Positions 38,820 to 50,423 of a DNA stretch of 64,000 nt are shown here, one piece after another. Numbering within the stretch: position 1 is the first letter of the stretch; each line of letters starts with the position of its first letter. The stretch lies in NCBI RefSeq assembly GCF_029846175.1, contig NZ_JARWAC010000031.1, positions 124,001 through 188,000 on the forward strand, read 5' to 3'. This stretch comes from Sphaerisporangium sp. TRM90804 (GTDB taxonomy: Bacteria > Actinomycetota > Actinomycetes > Streptosporangiales > Streptosporangiaceae). The notes beneath the pieces are model-generated. The model saw only the letters and a program-made list of their open reading frames with translations. It ran no database searches and was not told the origin of the DNA. Position numbers and translations under genes: made by a program.

Positions 38820-39092
38820 ACCGAAAGCCTATCCGGACCGGCCGACAGAAGAGGCGATCCGGCACTGGCCAGGGGGGAGGCCGGCCACCCGCCGGGGGCC
38901 CCGCGACGGATTCCGGCCGATCTTCCGAACGGCGCCCGGGCGGCGCCCCTCACCCCTCGCGACGCACCCGTCCGGCGGGGGCGCCGCCCGCCACGGCCCG
39001 ACGGCCCCGGGGCGCCCGCGAACGCGTACGGGCGGCGACGCGCGAGGTCCGCGCGCCGCCGCCCGTACGCCGAGCCGGCCGGGCTCGCCGGG

Positions 39093-39572
39093 TCAGGCGA
39101 GCAGGATCGAGTCGCCCTCGACCGTGATCTGCTTCTCGGCCAGCGGCTCGGTGGCCGGGCCGTTTTGCACCGATCCATCCTTGGTGCTGAACTTGCTGCC
39201 GTGGCAGGGGCAGTTGATGGTGCCGCCGGACACGGAGCCGACGGGGCATCCCTGGTGGGTGCAGATGGCGCTGAACGCCTTGAACTGGCCGTCGTCGGTC
39301 TGGACGACGACGACCTCCTTGTCCTTGAAGATCTTGCCACCGCCCTTGGGGATGTCACTCGTCGCGGCCAGCTTGTTCGCGGAGTCGCCGGAGCCGCCGT
39401 CTTCCCCGGTCTCGCCCTCCGACGCCGGCGGCGCGGGTTCCGCGGGCTCCGTCTCGCCGCTCTGGGCCGTGGTCGACGCGCCGTATCCGCTACACGCGGT
39501 GAGCACCACGGCCAGCCCGGCGCCGCCGGCGCCCAGCATCGCCGCACGCCGCGTGGTTTCCGTCTCCGTCAT
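39093..39572 (-). CDS. Rieske [2Fe-2S] lipoprotein, Tat-type signal
   Basis: 159 aa. ETTRRAAMLGAGGAGLAVV gives a twin-arginine signal, and LTACSG adds a lipobox, so the mature protein is probably lipid-anchored outside. After an acidic Ser/Glu/Pro linker the Rieske domain shows AICTHQGCPVG and NCPCHGSKFST, the Cys-His pair boxes of the 2Fe-2S cluster. ATG 39572 has AGGAAGG upstream; a TTG at 39587 overlaps that site and is rejected. Redox partner and pathway are unknown; no cytochrome gene is adjacent. Confidence 0.92.
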   Translation of the reverse strand: MTETETTRRAAMLGAGGAGLAVVLTACSGYGASTTAQSGETEPAEPAPPASEGETGEDGGSGDSANKLAATSDIPKGGGKIFKDKEVVVVQTDDGQFKAFSAICTHQGCPVGSVSGGTINCPCHGSKFSTKDGSVQNGPATEPLAEKQITVEGDSILLA

Positions 39573-40076
39573 ATCAGCCTTCCTCAAGGTTCGTTATCAC
39601 TGGCTACGGCTCATACCCGGACATGGTTCAGCATCCATCGCAGGTAACTCCGGAAGTATGGACGATTACACATAACGCTGAAATCAAACCGCCAACCGAC
39701 CGGCCAACCGCCGCCCCGGCCGACGCGGCACCACCCGCCGGCCGAGAACAGGTGTCGCCGATCCGGCGCGGGCGGACGCCCTCCCGCGCCGGCCGCGGAC
39801 GCACCAGCCGCACCATGTGCCCACCACCACACGGCGGCCACGGTCGCATGCGCCATACGCATGAACCCCGGCCACCACGACGGCCGCGGCGTACCCCGAC
39901 CGCACCCACGCGCCCACCGTCACACGTCGGCCGCACAGGCATCGGCCACACGCACGAACCCCCGGCCCGCCACACCACGGCCGCGGCCCGGGGCCCGCCG
40001 GGCGAGACCCGGGCCCGCCGGCGGCGAAGTTGTCCCGCCCGCGAGGCGAGCCCGGAGTGGCCCGCCGGCGGGCGGG
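39573..40076. other. Non-coding region with an imperfect 93-96-nt duplication
   Basis: 504 nt between the Rieske start and the uvrA stop. The Rieske-proximal 110 nt are AT-richer and should hold its promoter. The rest is C- and G-rich with an imperfect direct duplication: a segment starting at 39854 (CATACGCATGAACCCC) recurs from 39947 (CACACGCACGAACCCC), each followed by a version of GGCCGCGGC. The part next to uvrA has GC-rich inverted repeats (CCCGCCGGCGGG at 40061-40072) that could terminate uvrA. The frames crossing it lack coding features. Confidence 0.55.
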
Positions 40077-42917
<2,841 letters not shown>

Positions 42918-43049
42918 AGCAGATCTCTCATGTCGGGTTTCGGATCCACGGCAGCCGTAACAGGGCCACCTCTGACTAGTCGCCGCCACTCTAACGAGGG
43001 GGTCCGACAGTTTTCCTTCGCGCGGACGTTACCGGTGATGATGTTTAGC

Positions 43050-43877
43050 ATGACCGCTCTCGACGATCTTCAGGCCGAACTCTCCGCGGCCACGAACAGG
43101 CTGCTCGCCACCGCCGCCACGCTGTCCGACCGCGACATCGCGGCACCCTCCCTGCTGCCGGGCTGGACCCTCGGCCACGTGCTCGTGCACGTCGCACGCA
43201 ACGGGGACAGCCTGCTCAACCTCCTGACCTGGGCCAAGACAGGTGTGTACACCCCACAGTACCCAACGGCCGAAGCCCGGGACGCCGAGATAGCCGAAGG
43301 CGCCGGACGCTCCGCGAAGGAGCAGCACGCCGACCTCGCCGACGGCGCCGCCCGTTTCGACGACTACGCCCTGCGGATGCCGCCGGAGGCCTGGGCCGCC
43401 ACCGTCTCCGGCCTGCGGCCTCCGGAGCATCCGGCCTGGTACGTGCTCGCCCGCCGCATCCGCGAGGTGGAGATCCACCACTCCGATCTCGGCGTGGGCT
43501 ACACCTGGGCCGACTGGCCCGAGGGCTTCGTCCGGCGCGAGCTGCACGACGCGCTGGTGACCTGGCCGCACGAGCGGAGCCGCGTCGGCGCCGTCCGCGC
43601 CCTGGGCCGCGTCTGGACGGGCCTAGGCGAGGGCCCGCTCGTGGATGGGCCCGACCGGACGCTCCTCGCCTGGGTCTGCGGCCGCCTCGGCGCCGGCGAG
43701 GGGGAGGCCGGAGGCCTCGTCGTGCGGGACGCCGGGTCAGGCGATCACCCGTCCGAGGAGGGGCCTAGGCTGGCGGGTGAGCCCCCGGCGGCGCCGCCGT
43801 GGCTCACGATCTCGGCCCCCAGGGGCCTCCCGGCGACACCACCTGAGGAGTACCCATGCCTTACACCGGTGACGTGA
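43050..43877 (+). CDS. Maleylpyruvate isomerase-like mycothiol-dependent (DinB-fold) protein
   Basis: 275 aa. The N-terminal DinB-like bundle ALDDLQAELSAATNRLLATA, SLLPGWTLGHVLVHVARNGD and REVEIHHSDLGVGYTWADWP carry the three-histidine metal site of the mycothiol-dependent isomerase/DinB superfamily. These enzymes use mycothiol in isomerisation or detoxification; the substrate is unknown. In-frame ATGs at 43038, 43041 and 43050 are possible. The end runs about 20 residues past the usual PPWL terminus and overlaps the following MBL gene by 22 nt. It is divergent from uvrA across about 130 nt. Confidence 0.85.
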   Translation: MTALDDLQAELSAATNRLLATAATLSDRDIAAPSLLPGWTLGHVLVHVARNGDSLLNLLTWAKTGVYTPQYPTAEARDAEIAEGAGRSAKEQHADLADGAARFDDYALRMPPEAWAATVSGLRPPEHPAWYVLARRIREVEIHHSDLGVGYTWADWPEGFVRRELHDALVTWPHERSRVGAVRALGRVWTGLGEGPLVDGPDRTLLAWVCGRLGAGEGEAGGLVVRDAGSGDHPSEEGPRLAGEPPAAPPWLTISAPRGLPATPPEEYPCLTPVT

Positions 43878-44500
43878 CAGCCGGCGGCCCCGCCGATGTG
43901 CGGGAGCTGCCGGACCTGACGATCAGCAAGGTGGAGGTGGGAGACTTCGGCAACAACGCCTACCTCGTGCGCTGCCGCGAGACCGGCGACGGCGTGCTCA
44001 TCGACGCGGCCGCCGACGCCCCCCGGCTGCTCGACCTCATCGGCGGCGAGCCGATCAGCAAGATCGTCACCACCCACCGCCACCAGGACCACTGGCTGGC
44101 CCTCGCGGAGGTGGCCGAGGCGACCGGCGCGCAGATCGTCGCCCATCCCCTGGACGCCCCCGAGCTGCCGGTCCCGGTCACCCAGCCCGTGGAGCACGGC
44201 GACAAGGTGACGGTCGGCGTCGTGACGCTGGACGTCGTCCACCTGCGCGGCCACACCCCGGGGTCGATCGCGCTGCTCTACCAGGACACGCACATCTTCA
44301 CCGGCGACTCGCTGTTCCCCGGCGGCGTGGGCAACACCGAGGGGGACGCCGCCCGCTTCGACCAGCTCTACACCGACGTGGCCGAGCGCGTGTTCGACCG
44401 GCTGCCCGACCAGACATGGGTGTACCCCGGCCACGGCAAGGACACCACGCTCGGCGCCGAGCGCCCCGCGCTGCCCGAGTGGCGGTCGCGCGGCTGGTGA
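43856..44500 (+). CDS. Glyoxalase II-like metallo-beta-lactamase-fold hydrolase
   Basis: 214 aa. The MBL metal motif is THRHQDHWLAL (HxHxDH type), with later ligands in LRGHTPGSIALL, FTGDSLFPGG and VYPGHGKDTTLG. The layout and size resemble glyoxalase II / mycothiol S-conjugate-type thioesterases. With the upstream isomerase-like gene overlapping it by 22 nt, a shared mycothiol-linked detoxification step is plausible but inferred. ATG 43856 follows GAGGAG. A strong hairpin follows. Confidence 0.88.
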   Translation: MPYTGDVTAGGPADVRELPDLTISKVEVGDFGNNAYLVRCRETGDGVLIDAAADAPRLLDLIGGEPISKIVTTHRHQDHWLALAEVAEATGAQIVAHPLDAPELPVPVTQPVEHGDKVTVGVVTLDVVHLRGHTPGSIALLYQDTHIFTGDSLFPGGVGNTEGDAARFDQLYTDVAERVFDRLPDQTWVYPGHGKDTTLGAERPALPEWRSRGW

Positions 44501-44510
44501 GACGCGTACG

Positions 44511-44546
44511 CCGTCCCGGGCTCCGCGAAGGCGGGGCCCGGGACGG
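44511..44546. terminator. Terminator between convergent MBL and pssA genes
   Basis: Perfect 11-bp outer arms CCGTCCCGGGC and GCCCGGGACGG, with an inner CCGC/GCGG stem, in the 58-nt gap between the stops at 44500 and 44559. No T-run. Confidence 0.7.
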
Positions 44547-44558
44547 CGCGGGTGGCCG

Positions 44559-45398
44559 CTAGCCGACGAGGCTGCCGGTCTCCTTGCGCTCCTTGCGCTG
44601 CTCGCGCTTGAACATCAGCACGCGCAGCGGGATCGCCGAGACCAGGGCGATCTGCATGGACGCGCCGATCTTGATCAGCGCGTCGCCGCCGGACAGGTCG
44701 GCGGCCCAGATGATCAGGCAGGCGACGTTGACCATGATCCACGCCAGCACGACGGCCGCCAGGTTGCCCTTCGGCTTGGGGTACTCGATGCGGCTGACCA
44801 TGAGCCAGGCCACCGCGAAGATGCCGACCACCGTCGCGTAAGACGGCTCGAACAGCAGGACGATCGACACCACGGTCATCGCGCCCATGGGGATCGGAAG
44901 GCCCATGAAGTCGCCGCTCTTGGTCTTGACGCACGCGAACCGCGCAAGCCGGACGACGCCGGCCACGAGCAGCGAGACGGCGGCGCACAGCACGATCCAC
45001 AGCGGGAGCTTGTTGGAGAAGCCCGCCCACGCGACGACCATGAACGCGGGCGCGAAGCCGAAGCTGATGACGTCGGCGAGGTTGTCGAGCTCGGCGCCCA
45101 TGGCCGAGGCGCGGAACTTCCTGGCGACCAGGCCGTCGAACAGGTCGCAGGTGGCGCCGATCAGCAGCAGCACCACCGCGGTCGCGAAGTAGCGGGGATC
45201 GGGGCGGAACTCGCCGCCCGCCTGAAGCTGCGAGATCGCCGACCAGGCGAGCACGCAGACCGCCAGGAACCCGCACATGGCGTTGCCCAGGGAGAGGGAG
45301 TCGGCGGCCGACAGGCGGAAGGCCTTGCCCACCGGGCCCCGCGGCTCCTCCGCCTCGTCGACCTCTTCCATGGACCAGCCTGCGTCAGCCGTGGTCAA
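44559..45398 (-). CDS. pssA: CDP-diacylglycerol-serine O-phosphatidyltransferase
   Basis: 279 aa, multi-pass membrane enzyme. The CDP-alcohol phosphotransferase motif D-G-x2-A-R-x8-G-x3-D-x3-D is visible in DLFDGLVARKFRASAMGAEL followed by DNLAD. About eight hydrophobic segments follow, and the C-terminus is basic (KREQRKERKE). It makes phosphatidylserine from CDP-diacylglycerol and serine for conversion by Psd. TTG 45398 is chosen for AGGAG 10 nt upstream; it overlaps the psd 3' end by 14 nt. ATG 45371 is the alternative. Confidence 0.93.
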   Translation of the reverse strand: MTTADAGWSMEEVDEAEEPRGPVGKAFRLSAADSLSLGNAMCGFLAVCVLAWSAISQLQAGGEFRPDPRYFATAVVLLLIGATCDLFDGLVARKFRASAMGAELDNLADVISFGFAPAFMVVAWAGFSNKLPLWIVLCAAVSLLVAGVVRLARFACVKTKSGDFMGLPIPMGAMTVVSIVLLFEPSYATVVGIFAVAWLMVSRIEYPKPKGNLAAVVLAWIMVNVACLIIWAADLSGGDALIKIGASMQIALVSAIPLRVLMFKREQRKERKETGSLVG

Positions 45399-46032
45399 CG
45401 CGAGTCACTCCTGCCGTCGTCCGCTGCCCCACGGTCACCGCCGGGGTCGTACCTGCCGGGAGATAGATGTCCACCCGTGAGCCGAAGCGGATCAGGCCGA
45501 TCCGCTGGCCCTGCTCGACCTTGGCGCCCTCGCCGAGGTACGGCATGATGCGGCGCGCCACCGCGCCCGCGATCTGCACCAGCTCGATGTCCCCCAGGGC
45601 CGTGGCGAAGTGCCACACCACGCGCTCGTTCTGGTCGCTGTCCTTGTTGAACGCCGGACGGTAACCACCGGCCACGTGCCGGATGGAGGTGACCGTGCCG
45701 TCCAGCGGCGCGCGGTTCACGTGCACGTCGAGCGGGCTCATGAAGATGGCCACGCGCGTGCGCCCGTCGGGCTGGGGGTCGATGCTCTGCACGACGCCGT
45801 CGGCCGGGCTCAGCACCAGACCGTCGCCGGGCTGCCTGTCGGGGTCGCGGAAGAACCAGACCATGGCCCCGGCGAGGGCGGTCAGCGGCACGGCCGCCAC
45901 CGCCCACCCGCGGGAGCGCCGGGCCATGGCCGCCGAGACGGCGGAGGCTGCGACGGCCGGAGCGAGCCAGGGTGAGACGCCACGTGCCAGCCGGATCCGG
46001 CGGCGACCGTGACTAGGCGAATCGTTGGACAC
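45385..46032 (-). CDS. psd: Phosphatidylserine decarboxylase proenzyme
   Basis: 215 aa, short actinobacterial type. SPADGVVQSIDP, FMSPLDVHVNRAPLDG, GYRPAFNKDSDQNER, and the self-processing site in LIRFGSRVDIYLP (cleavage before Ser to form the pyruvoyl group) are present. It has an N-terminal hydrophobic anchor (APAVAASAVSAAM region). It converts phosphatidylserine to phosphatidylethanolamine. GTG 46032. Overlaps pssA, so the two steps are coupled. Confidence 0.95.
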   Translation of the reverse strand: MSNDSPSHGRRRIRLARGVSPWLAPAVAASAVSAAMARRSRGWAVAAVPLTALAGAMVWFFRDPDRQPGDGLVLSPADGVVQSIDPQPDGRTRVAIFMSPLDVHVNRAPLDGTVTSIRHVAGGYRPAFNKDSDQNERVVWHFATALGDIELVQIAGAVARRIMPYLGEGAKVEQGQRIGLIRFGSRVDIYLPAGTTPAVTVGQRTTAGVTRVDHG

Positions 46033-46156
46033 AGGGAACCTTTGTGGTATTCGCGGCTAGAGGACGAACGCTTCGTGACTTGTCGGCGAATGCTACCCGT
46101 CATACAGGCAGACATCGGCGATACGAGACAAGCAAAGCGCCTCGTCCACCATTTCG

Positions 46157-47140
46157 CTACCCCTGGGAGACCTTCGCCGGAGTGGTGGTGTCACCCGCCC
46201 GCTTGTCACGCCTCACCTTGATCAGGCTGGCCACGGTGGTGATCACCATCGTGGCGCCGATGATCGAGAGGGAGACCCAGATCGGTACCGCCGGCGCCCA
46301 GGAGAAACCGTGCATGTGCAAGGCCTCGAGAACGAGCTTAACCCCGATGAACGCCAGAATGAACGACAAACCATAGCTGATGTACACCAGCCGCTGCAGC
46401 AGACCACCCAGCAGGAAGTAGAGCTGACGTAGTCCCATCAGGGCGAACGCGTTCGCGGTGAAGACGATGAAGGCGTCCTTGGTGAGCCCGAAGATCGCGG
46501 GAATCGAGTCGAGGGCGAACAGCAGGTCGGTGGTGCCGATCGCGATCATGACGATCAGCATCGGGGTGACCATGCGCCTGCCGTCGACCTTGACGGTGAC
46601 CTTGGAGCCCACGAAGCCGTCGGTCGTGGGGAAGACCCGGCGCACCCAGCGCAGGAGCACGTTCTCCTTGAACTCCTCCTGGTCGTGCCCGCGCAGCATG
46701 TTGGCGGCGGTGTAGATCAGGAAGGCGCCGAACACGTAGAACAGCCAGCTGAAGCGCTCCAGGGCGGCGGCGCCGACGGCGATGAAGATGCCGCGCATCA
46801 CCAGGGCGAGCAGGATGCCCACCAGCAGCACCTTGTGCTGGTACAGGCGGGGAACGGCGAAGCGGCCCATGATGATGTAGAAGACGAACAGGTTGTCGAT
46901 GCTCAGGCTGTATTCGGTCAGGTATCCGGCGAAGAACTCTCCGGCGCGGGCCGGCCCGGCCCAGAAGATCATGCTGACGCCGAACAACACGGCCAGTGTG
47001 ACGTAGAGGCTGACCCAGAACCCGGCCTGCCGGAGGGAGAACTCGCGTGGCTCGCCTCTGTCGACAATCCACAGATCGATGGCGATTACTAGGAGCAGCC
47101 CTCCGATGACGGCTACCCAAGCCCACACGGATACGTCCAA
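46157..47140 (-). CDS. TerC-family membrane protein (probable Mn2+ exporter)
   Basis: 327 aa with about nine membrane helices. The TerC signature EYSLSIDNLFVFYIIMGRF and the second DLLFALDSIPAIFGLTKDAF supply the conserved acidic membrane residues. TerC/Alx/MeeF-type proteins export manganese and help metalate secreted enzymes. TTG 47140 follows GGAGG in the leader. A predicted yybP-ykoY manganese riboswitch ends just upstream, which supports a manganese-export function over tellurium resistance. Confidence 0.92.
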   Translation of the reverse strand: MDVSVWAWVAVIGGLLLVIAIDLWIVDRGEPREFSLRQAGFWVSLYVTLAVLFGVSMIFWAGPARAGEFFAGYLTEYSLSIDNLFVFYIIMGRFAVPRLYQHKVLLVGILLALVMRGIFIAVGAAALERFSWLFYVFGAFLIYTAANMLRGHDQEEFKENVLLRWVRRVFPTTDGFVGSKVTVKVDGRRMVTPMLIVMIAIGTTDLLFALDSIPAIFGLTKDAFIVFTANAFALMGLRQLYFLLGGLLQRLVYISYGLSFILAFIGVKLVLEALHMHGFSWAPAVPIWVSLSIIGATMVITTVASLIKVRRDKRAGDTTTPAKVSQG

Positions 47141-47169
47141 ATCAAAAACCTCCGGCCCGCGTCAAAAGT

Positions 47170-47280
47170 GCCGGAGGTCTCTCCCGCCCGCGCCTGGGTG
47201 CGGACCGGCAACCCCGGGAGCGCCGTATTGACGCGCCGTGATGACGAGGCTGTCGCGAAGGGATACTCCCCCCCTAAGAG
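47170..47280 (-). ncRNA. yybP-ykoY manganese riboswitch (predicted)
   Basis: On the minus strand the 5' element GGGGGGAGTA (within 47264-47276) and the 3' element GAGACCTCC (47173-47181) match the conserved GGGGAGUA and GACC/P1 blocks of yybP-ykoY. CGTCATCACGGCG in between fits the other conserved loop. It lies 30-140 nt before the TTG of a TerC-family gene, the commonest setting of this class, whose ligand is Mn2+. The leader's CCGGAGG (47171-47177) overlaps the 3' arm. Recognised by eye, without a covariance search. Confidence 0.82.
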
Positions 47281-47289
47281 GAGGAGTAT
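47263..47289 (-). promoter_or_regulatory. Hairpin that competes with the riboswitch 5' element
   Basis: ATACTCC and GGAGTAT arms (47263-47269, 47283-47289) with an intervening CCTCTTAGGGGG loop-side pairing. The 3' arm in the transcript is the conserved GGAGTA of the riboswitch, so this stem and the aptamer cannot both form. Confidence 0.5.
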
Positions 47290-47368
47290 AGGGGAGCGTA
47301 TAAGCCTCACCTAATCCGGCTTTGCCCGTCGGCGCCGCCAGACGTCGCGCGGCGCGCGTCAACGCAGG

Positions 47369-48538
47369 TCAGAAGGGGCCCCTGTCGGGGCCCCCGTCGG
47401 CGGCCGGGGAGCGGGCGCCGCGCCGGGCCGCCGGGACGGCGTACGCCCGCAGGACGGCCCGCAGCGCGTCCTGCTCGTCCGGCAACGGGCGGGCGACGGC
47501 CGACGCCGCCAGCCGGGCGGCCAGCACCGGGTCGGCCAGCAGCCGGGCGATCTCCCGGCGCAGCGCCGCCGCGTCCCCCGGCGGCACGAGCAGGCCGGCG
47601 TCGCCGACCATGGCGGGAACGCCGCCGACCGCCGTGCCGACGACCGGCGTGCCGGACCGCAGCGCCTCCTGGACGCTCAGCGGCTGCCCCTCCCACCGGC
47701 TCGGCACCACCAGGGCGCTGGCCACCTGCAGCAGGTCGGCGACGTCGGACCGGTCGCCCAGCAGCAGGACGGGCAGGCCGCCGGCGTCGACGCGCTCCTG
47801 CAACTCCGCGCGCAGCGGCCCGTCGCCCGCCACCACGAACAGCGGCTCGGCGTCGTACGGCCCGGCCGCGGCCTCCAGTAGCGTCTCCAGGCCCTTCTGC
47901 TGCGCCAGCCGGGCGACCGTCAGCACCACCGGGCGCCCGGACGTGACGTGCCGCGCCTGCGGCTGCGCCGCCTCCAGGCCCGCCAGTTCGGCGCGGACCT
48001 CGGCGGGGGTTCTGCGGGGCGGGGACAGCGGAGGCGCGGGGACGACGGCCGCCGCGACGCTCCGGGCGCCCCGGGCGGCCATGCGCTCGCCCAGGTCGGG
48101 GGCGACGACCAGCACCTGGTCGGCCCTTCTCGCGACGACGCGCTCCAGGGCCTCGTACACGGCGCCGACCGCGCCCCCGGCGGTCAGCGCGTTGTGCAGC
48201 GTCACCACCAGGAACGTGCGGCGTCCGGCCAGGGCCAGGGCGGCCAGCGCCCCGGCGCGCAGCCCGTGGGCGTGCACGACGTCCGCGCCCGCGGCGAGCG
48301 CCCGGAGCCGCCACACCGCGCGCAGGTCGCTCAGCGGGCGGGGCCGGTCGGAGACCGGCACCCGCGCGAACCGGGCGACGGCGGAGAACCCGAACGCCTC
48401 CTCGGTGCCGGCGGGCCCGGCCACGACGACCGGGTGCCCCTCGCGGGACAGCCCGTCGGCCAGCATCCGTACGTGCCGCCCGACCCCTCCGGCGCTCGTC
48501 CCCAGCACGAGCAACACACGCGACCCCGGTTCACGCAT
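47369..48538 (-). CDS. GT4-type glycosyltransferase of the steAB-linked module
   Basis: 389 aa, GT-B fold. RVLLVLGTSAGGVGRHVRML (acceptor loop), DVVHAHGLRAGALAAL, LTVARLAQQKGLETLLEAA, and the donor site PSRWEGQPLSVQEALRSGTP followed by VVGTAVGGVPAM, typical of retaining GT4 enzymes. ATG 48538 overlaps the murJ-like stop by 8 nt (48531-48538). Last gene of the run. Position next to a flippase and a PNPT-like protein suggests glycosylation of a polyprenyl-linked precursor. Donor and acceptor unknown. Confidence 0.87.
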   Translation of the reverse strand: MREPGSRVLLVLGTSAGGVGRHVRMLADGLSREGHPVVVAGPAGTEEAFGFSAVARFARVPVSDRPRPLSDLRAVWRLRALAAGADVVHAHGLRAGALAALALAGRRTFLVVTLHNALTAGGAVGAVYEALERVVARRADQVLVVAPDLGERMAARGARSVAAAVVPAPPLSPPRRTPAEVRAELAGLEAAQPQARHVTSGRPVVLTVARLAQQKGLETLLEAAAGPYDAEPLFVVAGDGPLRAELQERVDAGGLPVLLLGDRSDVADLLQVASALVVPSRWEGQPLSVQEALRSGTPVVGTAVGGVPAMVGDAGLLVPPGDAAALRREIARLLADPVLAARLAASAVARPLPDEQDALRAVLRAYAVPAARRGARSPAADGGPDRGPF

Positions 48539-50423
48539 CTGTGTCGGTCCTCTCCCTGACCCGTGCTCCCCCGCCGGCCCCCCGGCCGCTGTCCTCCCCG
48601 TCACGGACGTCTTCCCCGCCGGGGGCGTCTCTCCCGCCAGGGATGCCTTCCCCTGCGTCAGGATCTTCGTTCCCAGCGACCGCACCCCCGCGATCGTGGC
48701 CCGAGCCGCCGCCCCCGTCGTCCCCGTCGCCCCCCTCGCCGTCGCCGGTGCCCGGGGCGCCGCCCGGGCCCGGACGCCCGCGGCGGGCCCGCGACAGCAG
48801 CGCCGCCAGGGACCTCCGGTCGGCCAGGGCCGCGACGGCCAGGCCGGCCGCGACCGCGGCCAGGCCCGCCAGCGCCGCCACTCCGGCCCCCGCGACCGGC
48901 CCCCGGGCGTCCAGGAGGGCGCTGAGCCGGTACCCGGCGAGGAAGCCCGCCCCGCCGCCCAGCACGGCGGCCGCCAGCGCCCTGGCGACCCCGGCGAGCG
49001 TCCGCGCGCCGTTGGATCGGGCCACCAGCCACAGGAGCACCGCCCCCGCGGCGGTCATGCCGACGGTGCCGCCGAGGGCCAGGCCGCCCAGCTTCCACGG
49101 GGCGGGAAGGGTGATGACCAGGATGGTCTGGGCCACCATGACCACCAGCCAGCCGAATATCGTGCCACCCGACGCGGCCCTCCCGCGCCCCTGGGCGTAC
49201 AGGACGCGGCTGAGGTGGGCCACCAGCCCGTACCCGACCAGCCCCGGCGCGAACAGGGCGATCGTGCGGGCCAGCTCGTCCGCGCGCACGCCGCCGGCCA
49301 TGCCCTCGGCGAAGACCACCGCGACCGGGACCGCCACGGCCGCCAGCGCGCCCGCCGCCAGCCCGGACACCAGCACGACGGCCCGGGTGGTGCGGGCGGA
49401 CAGGGCGGCGAAGGCCCCGTGGTCGGCGCGCTCGGCCGAGGCGGACAGGGCCGGGAACGCGCTGGTGGCGATGGGGACGGCGAGCACGGCGTACGGCACC
49501 TGGTAGACGGCCCACGCGTAGTTGTAGCCGGCGATGCCACCCGCCCCGACCTCGTGGTTGGCCAGCCAGACGACCAGCGCCATGGCCGCCTGCTGCGCGA
49601 CCAGGGCGCCCAGCCCGGCCAGCGCCAGCCGGCGGACCCGGACGGCCACGCCCTCGGGGAACCGCAGGGTGGGGCGCAGCGGCAGCCGCAGCCGGGAGGC
49701 GGGACCGATCACCGTGACCACCAGCGCGACGACGCCCAGCGTGGTGCCCACCGACAGGGCCAGCTCGGCGGGCCGCGGGACCGCCGACAGCGGCTCGGTC
49801 ACCCCGCCGCTGAGCGGCGGGAACGCCAGGTAGGCGACGATCACCACCAGGCTGGACACCAGCGGCGCCACCGCCGGGCCGGCGAAGCGGCGGTGCGCCT
49901 GCAGGACGCCGTACAGCACGACGGCCAGCCCGTACAGGGGGATCTGGGGGGCGAAGACGACCAGCATGCGTGTGGCCACGGCCGTGAGGTCGCCGGTCTC
50001 ACACCCGCCGACCTCGCCGGCCAGCAGGCCGATCACCGGCCCGGCCGCGACCGCCGTCAGGACGCTCAGCGGCACCAGCACCACCAGCACCCACGTGAGC
50101 AGCGCCGAGGTGATCCAGCCGGCTCTCGCGCGCGCCTCGGCGGCGTCCGCGCCGGCCGGGCCCTCCCGCTGGCCCCCCGTGCCCCGGGCGGCGGCGCCCG
50201 CGAGCACGGGGACGACCATTCCGGCCAGCGCGCCGCCCACGACGACCTCGAAGACCATGTTCGGCACCTGGTTGGCAGTGAAGTAGGCCGTGGCCAGGCA
50301 GTCCATGCCGACCGTGCGGGCCAGGACGAGCTGTTTGGCGAAGCCGACGACCCGCGCCAGGATCGTGATGACCCCGATCAGGACCGCCGCGGTGGCCAGA
50401 CCCTGCCCCAGCCGCCTGCTCAT
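48531..50423 (-). CDS. MurJ/MviN-like lipid II flippase family protein
   Basis: 630 aa, MOP-superfamily flippase with about 14 membrane helices. GFAKQLVLARTVGMDCLATA, YFTANQVPNMVFEVVVGGAL and PVLAGAAARG resemble the conserved N-terminal MurJ region; later helices include YNYAWAVYQVPYAVLAVPIA and TSAFPALSASAERADHGAF. The last ~90 residues are a Gly/Asp/Glu-rich disordered tail. The ATG at 50423 overlaps the upstream stop by 4 nt. A second, non-canonical flippase next to steAB is more likely a paralogue than the essential MurJ, which is usually near dcw or parB genes; this is inference. Confidence 0.88.
   Translation of the reverse strand: MSRRLGQGLATAAVLIGVITILARVVGFAKQLVLARTVGMDCLATAYFTANQVPNMVFEVVVGGALAGMVVPVLAGAAARGTGGQREGPAGADAAEARARAGWITSALLTWVLVVLVPLSVLTAVAAGPVIGLLAGEVGGCETGDLTAVATRMLVVFAPQIPLYGLAVVLYGVLQAHRRFAGPAVAPLVSSLVVIVAYLAFPPLSGGVTEPLSAVPRPAELALSVGTTLGVVALVVTVIGPASRLRLPLRPTLRFPEGVAVRVRRLALAGLGALVAQQAAMALVVWLANHEVGAGGIAGYNYAWAVYQVPYAVLAVPIATSAFPALSASAERADHGAFAALSARTTRAVVLVSGLAAGALAAVAVPVAVVFAEGMAGGVRADELARTIALFAPGLVGYGLVAHLSRVLYAQGRGRAASGGTIFGWLVVMVAQTILVITLPAPWKLGGLALGGTVGMTAAGAVLLWLVARSNGARTLAGVARALAAAVLGGGAGFLAGYRLSALLDARGPVAGAGVAALAGLAAVAAGLAVAALADRRSLAALLSRARRGRPGPGGAPGTGDGEGGDGDDGGGGSGHDRGGAVAGNEDPDAGEGIPGGRDAPGGEDVRDGEDSGRGAGGGARVRERTDTDA

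Noticed and set aside
39628-39978. 116-codon Cys/Trp/Arg-rich minus-strand frame in the Rieske-uvrA gap with an internal repeat
   Set aside because: The apparent repeat comes from the DNA duplication; codon third positions are not GC-biased as in real genes here and there is no ribosome site.
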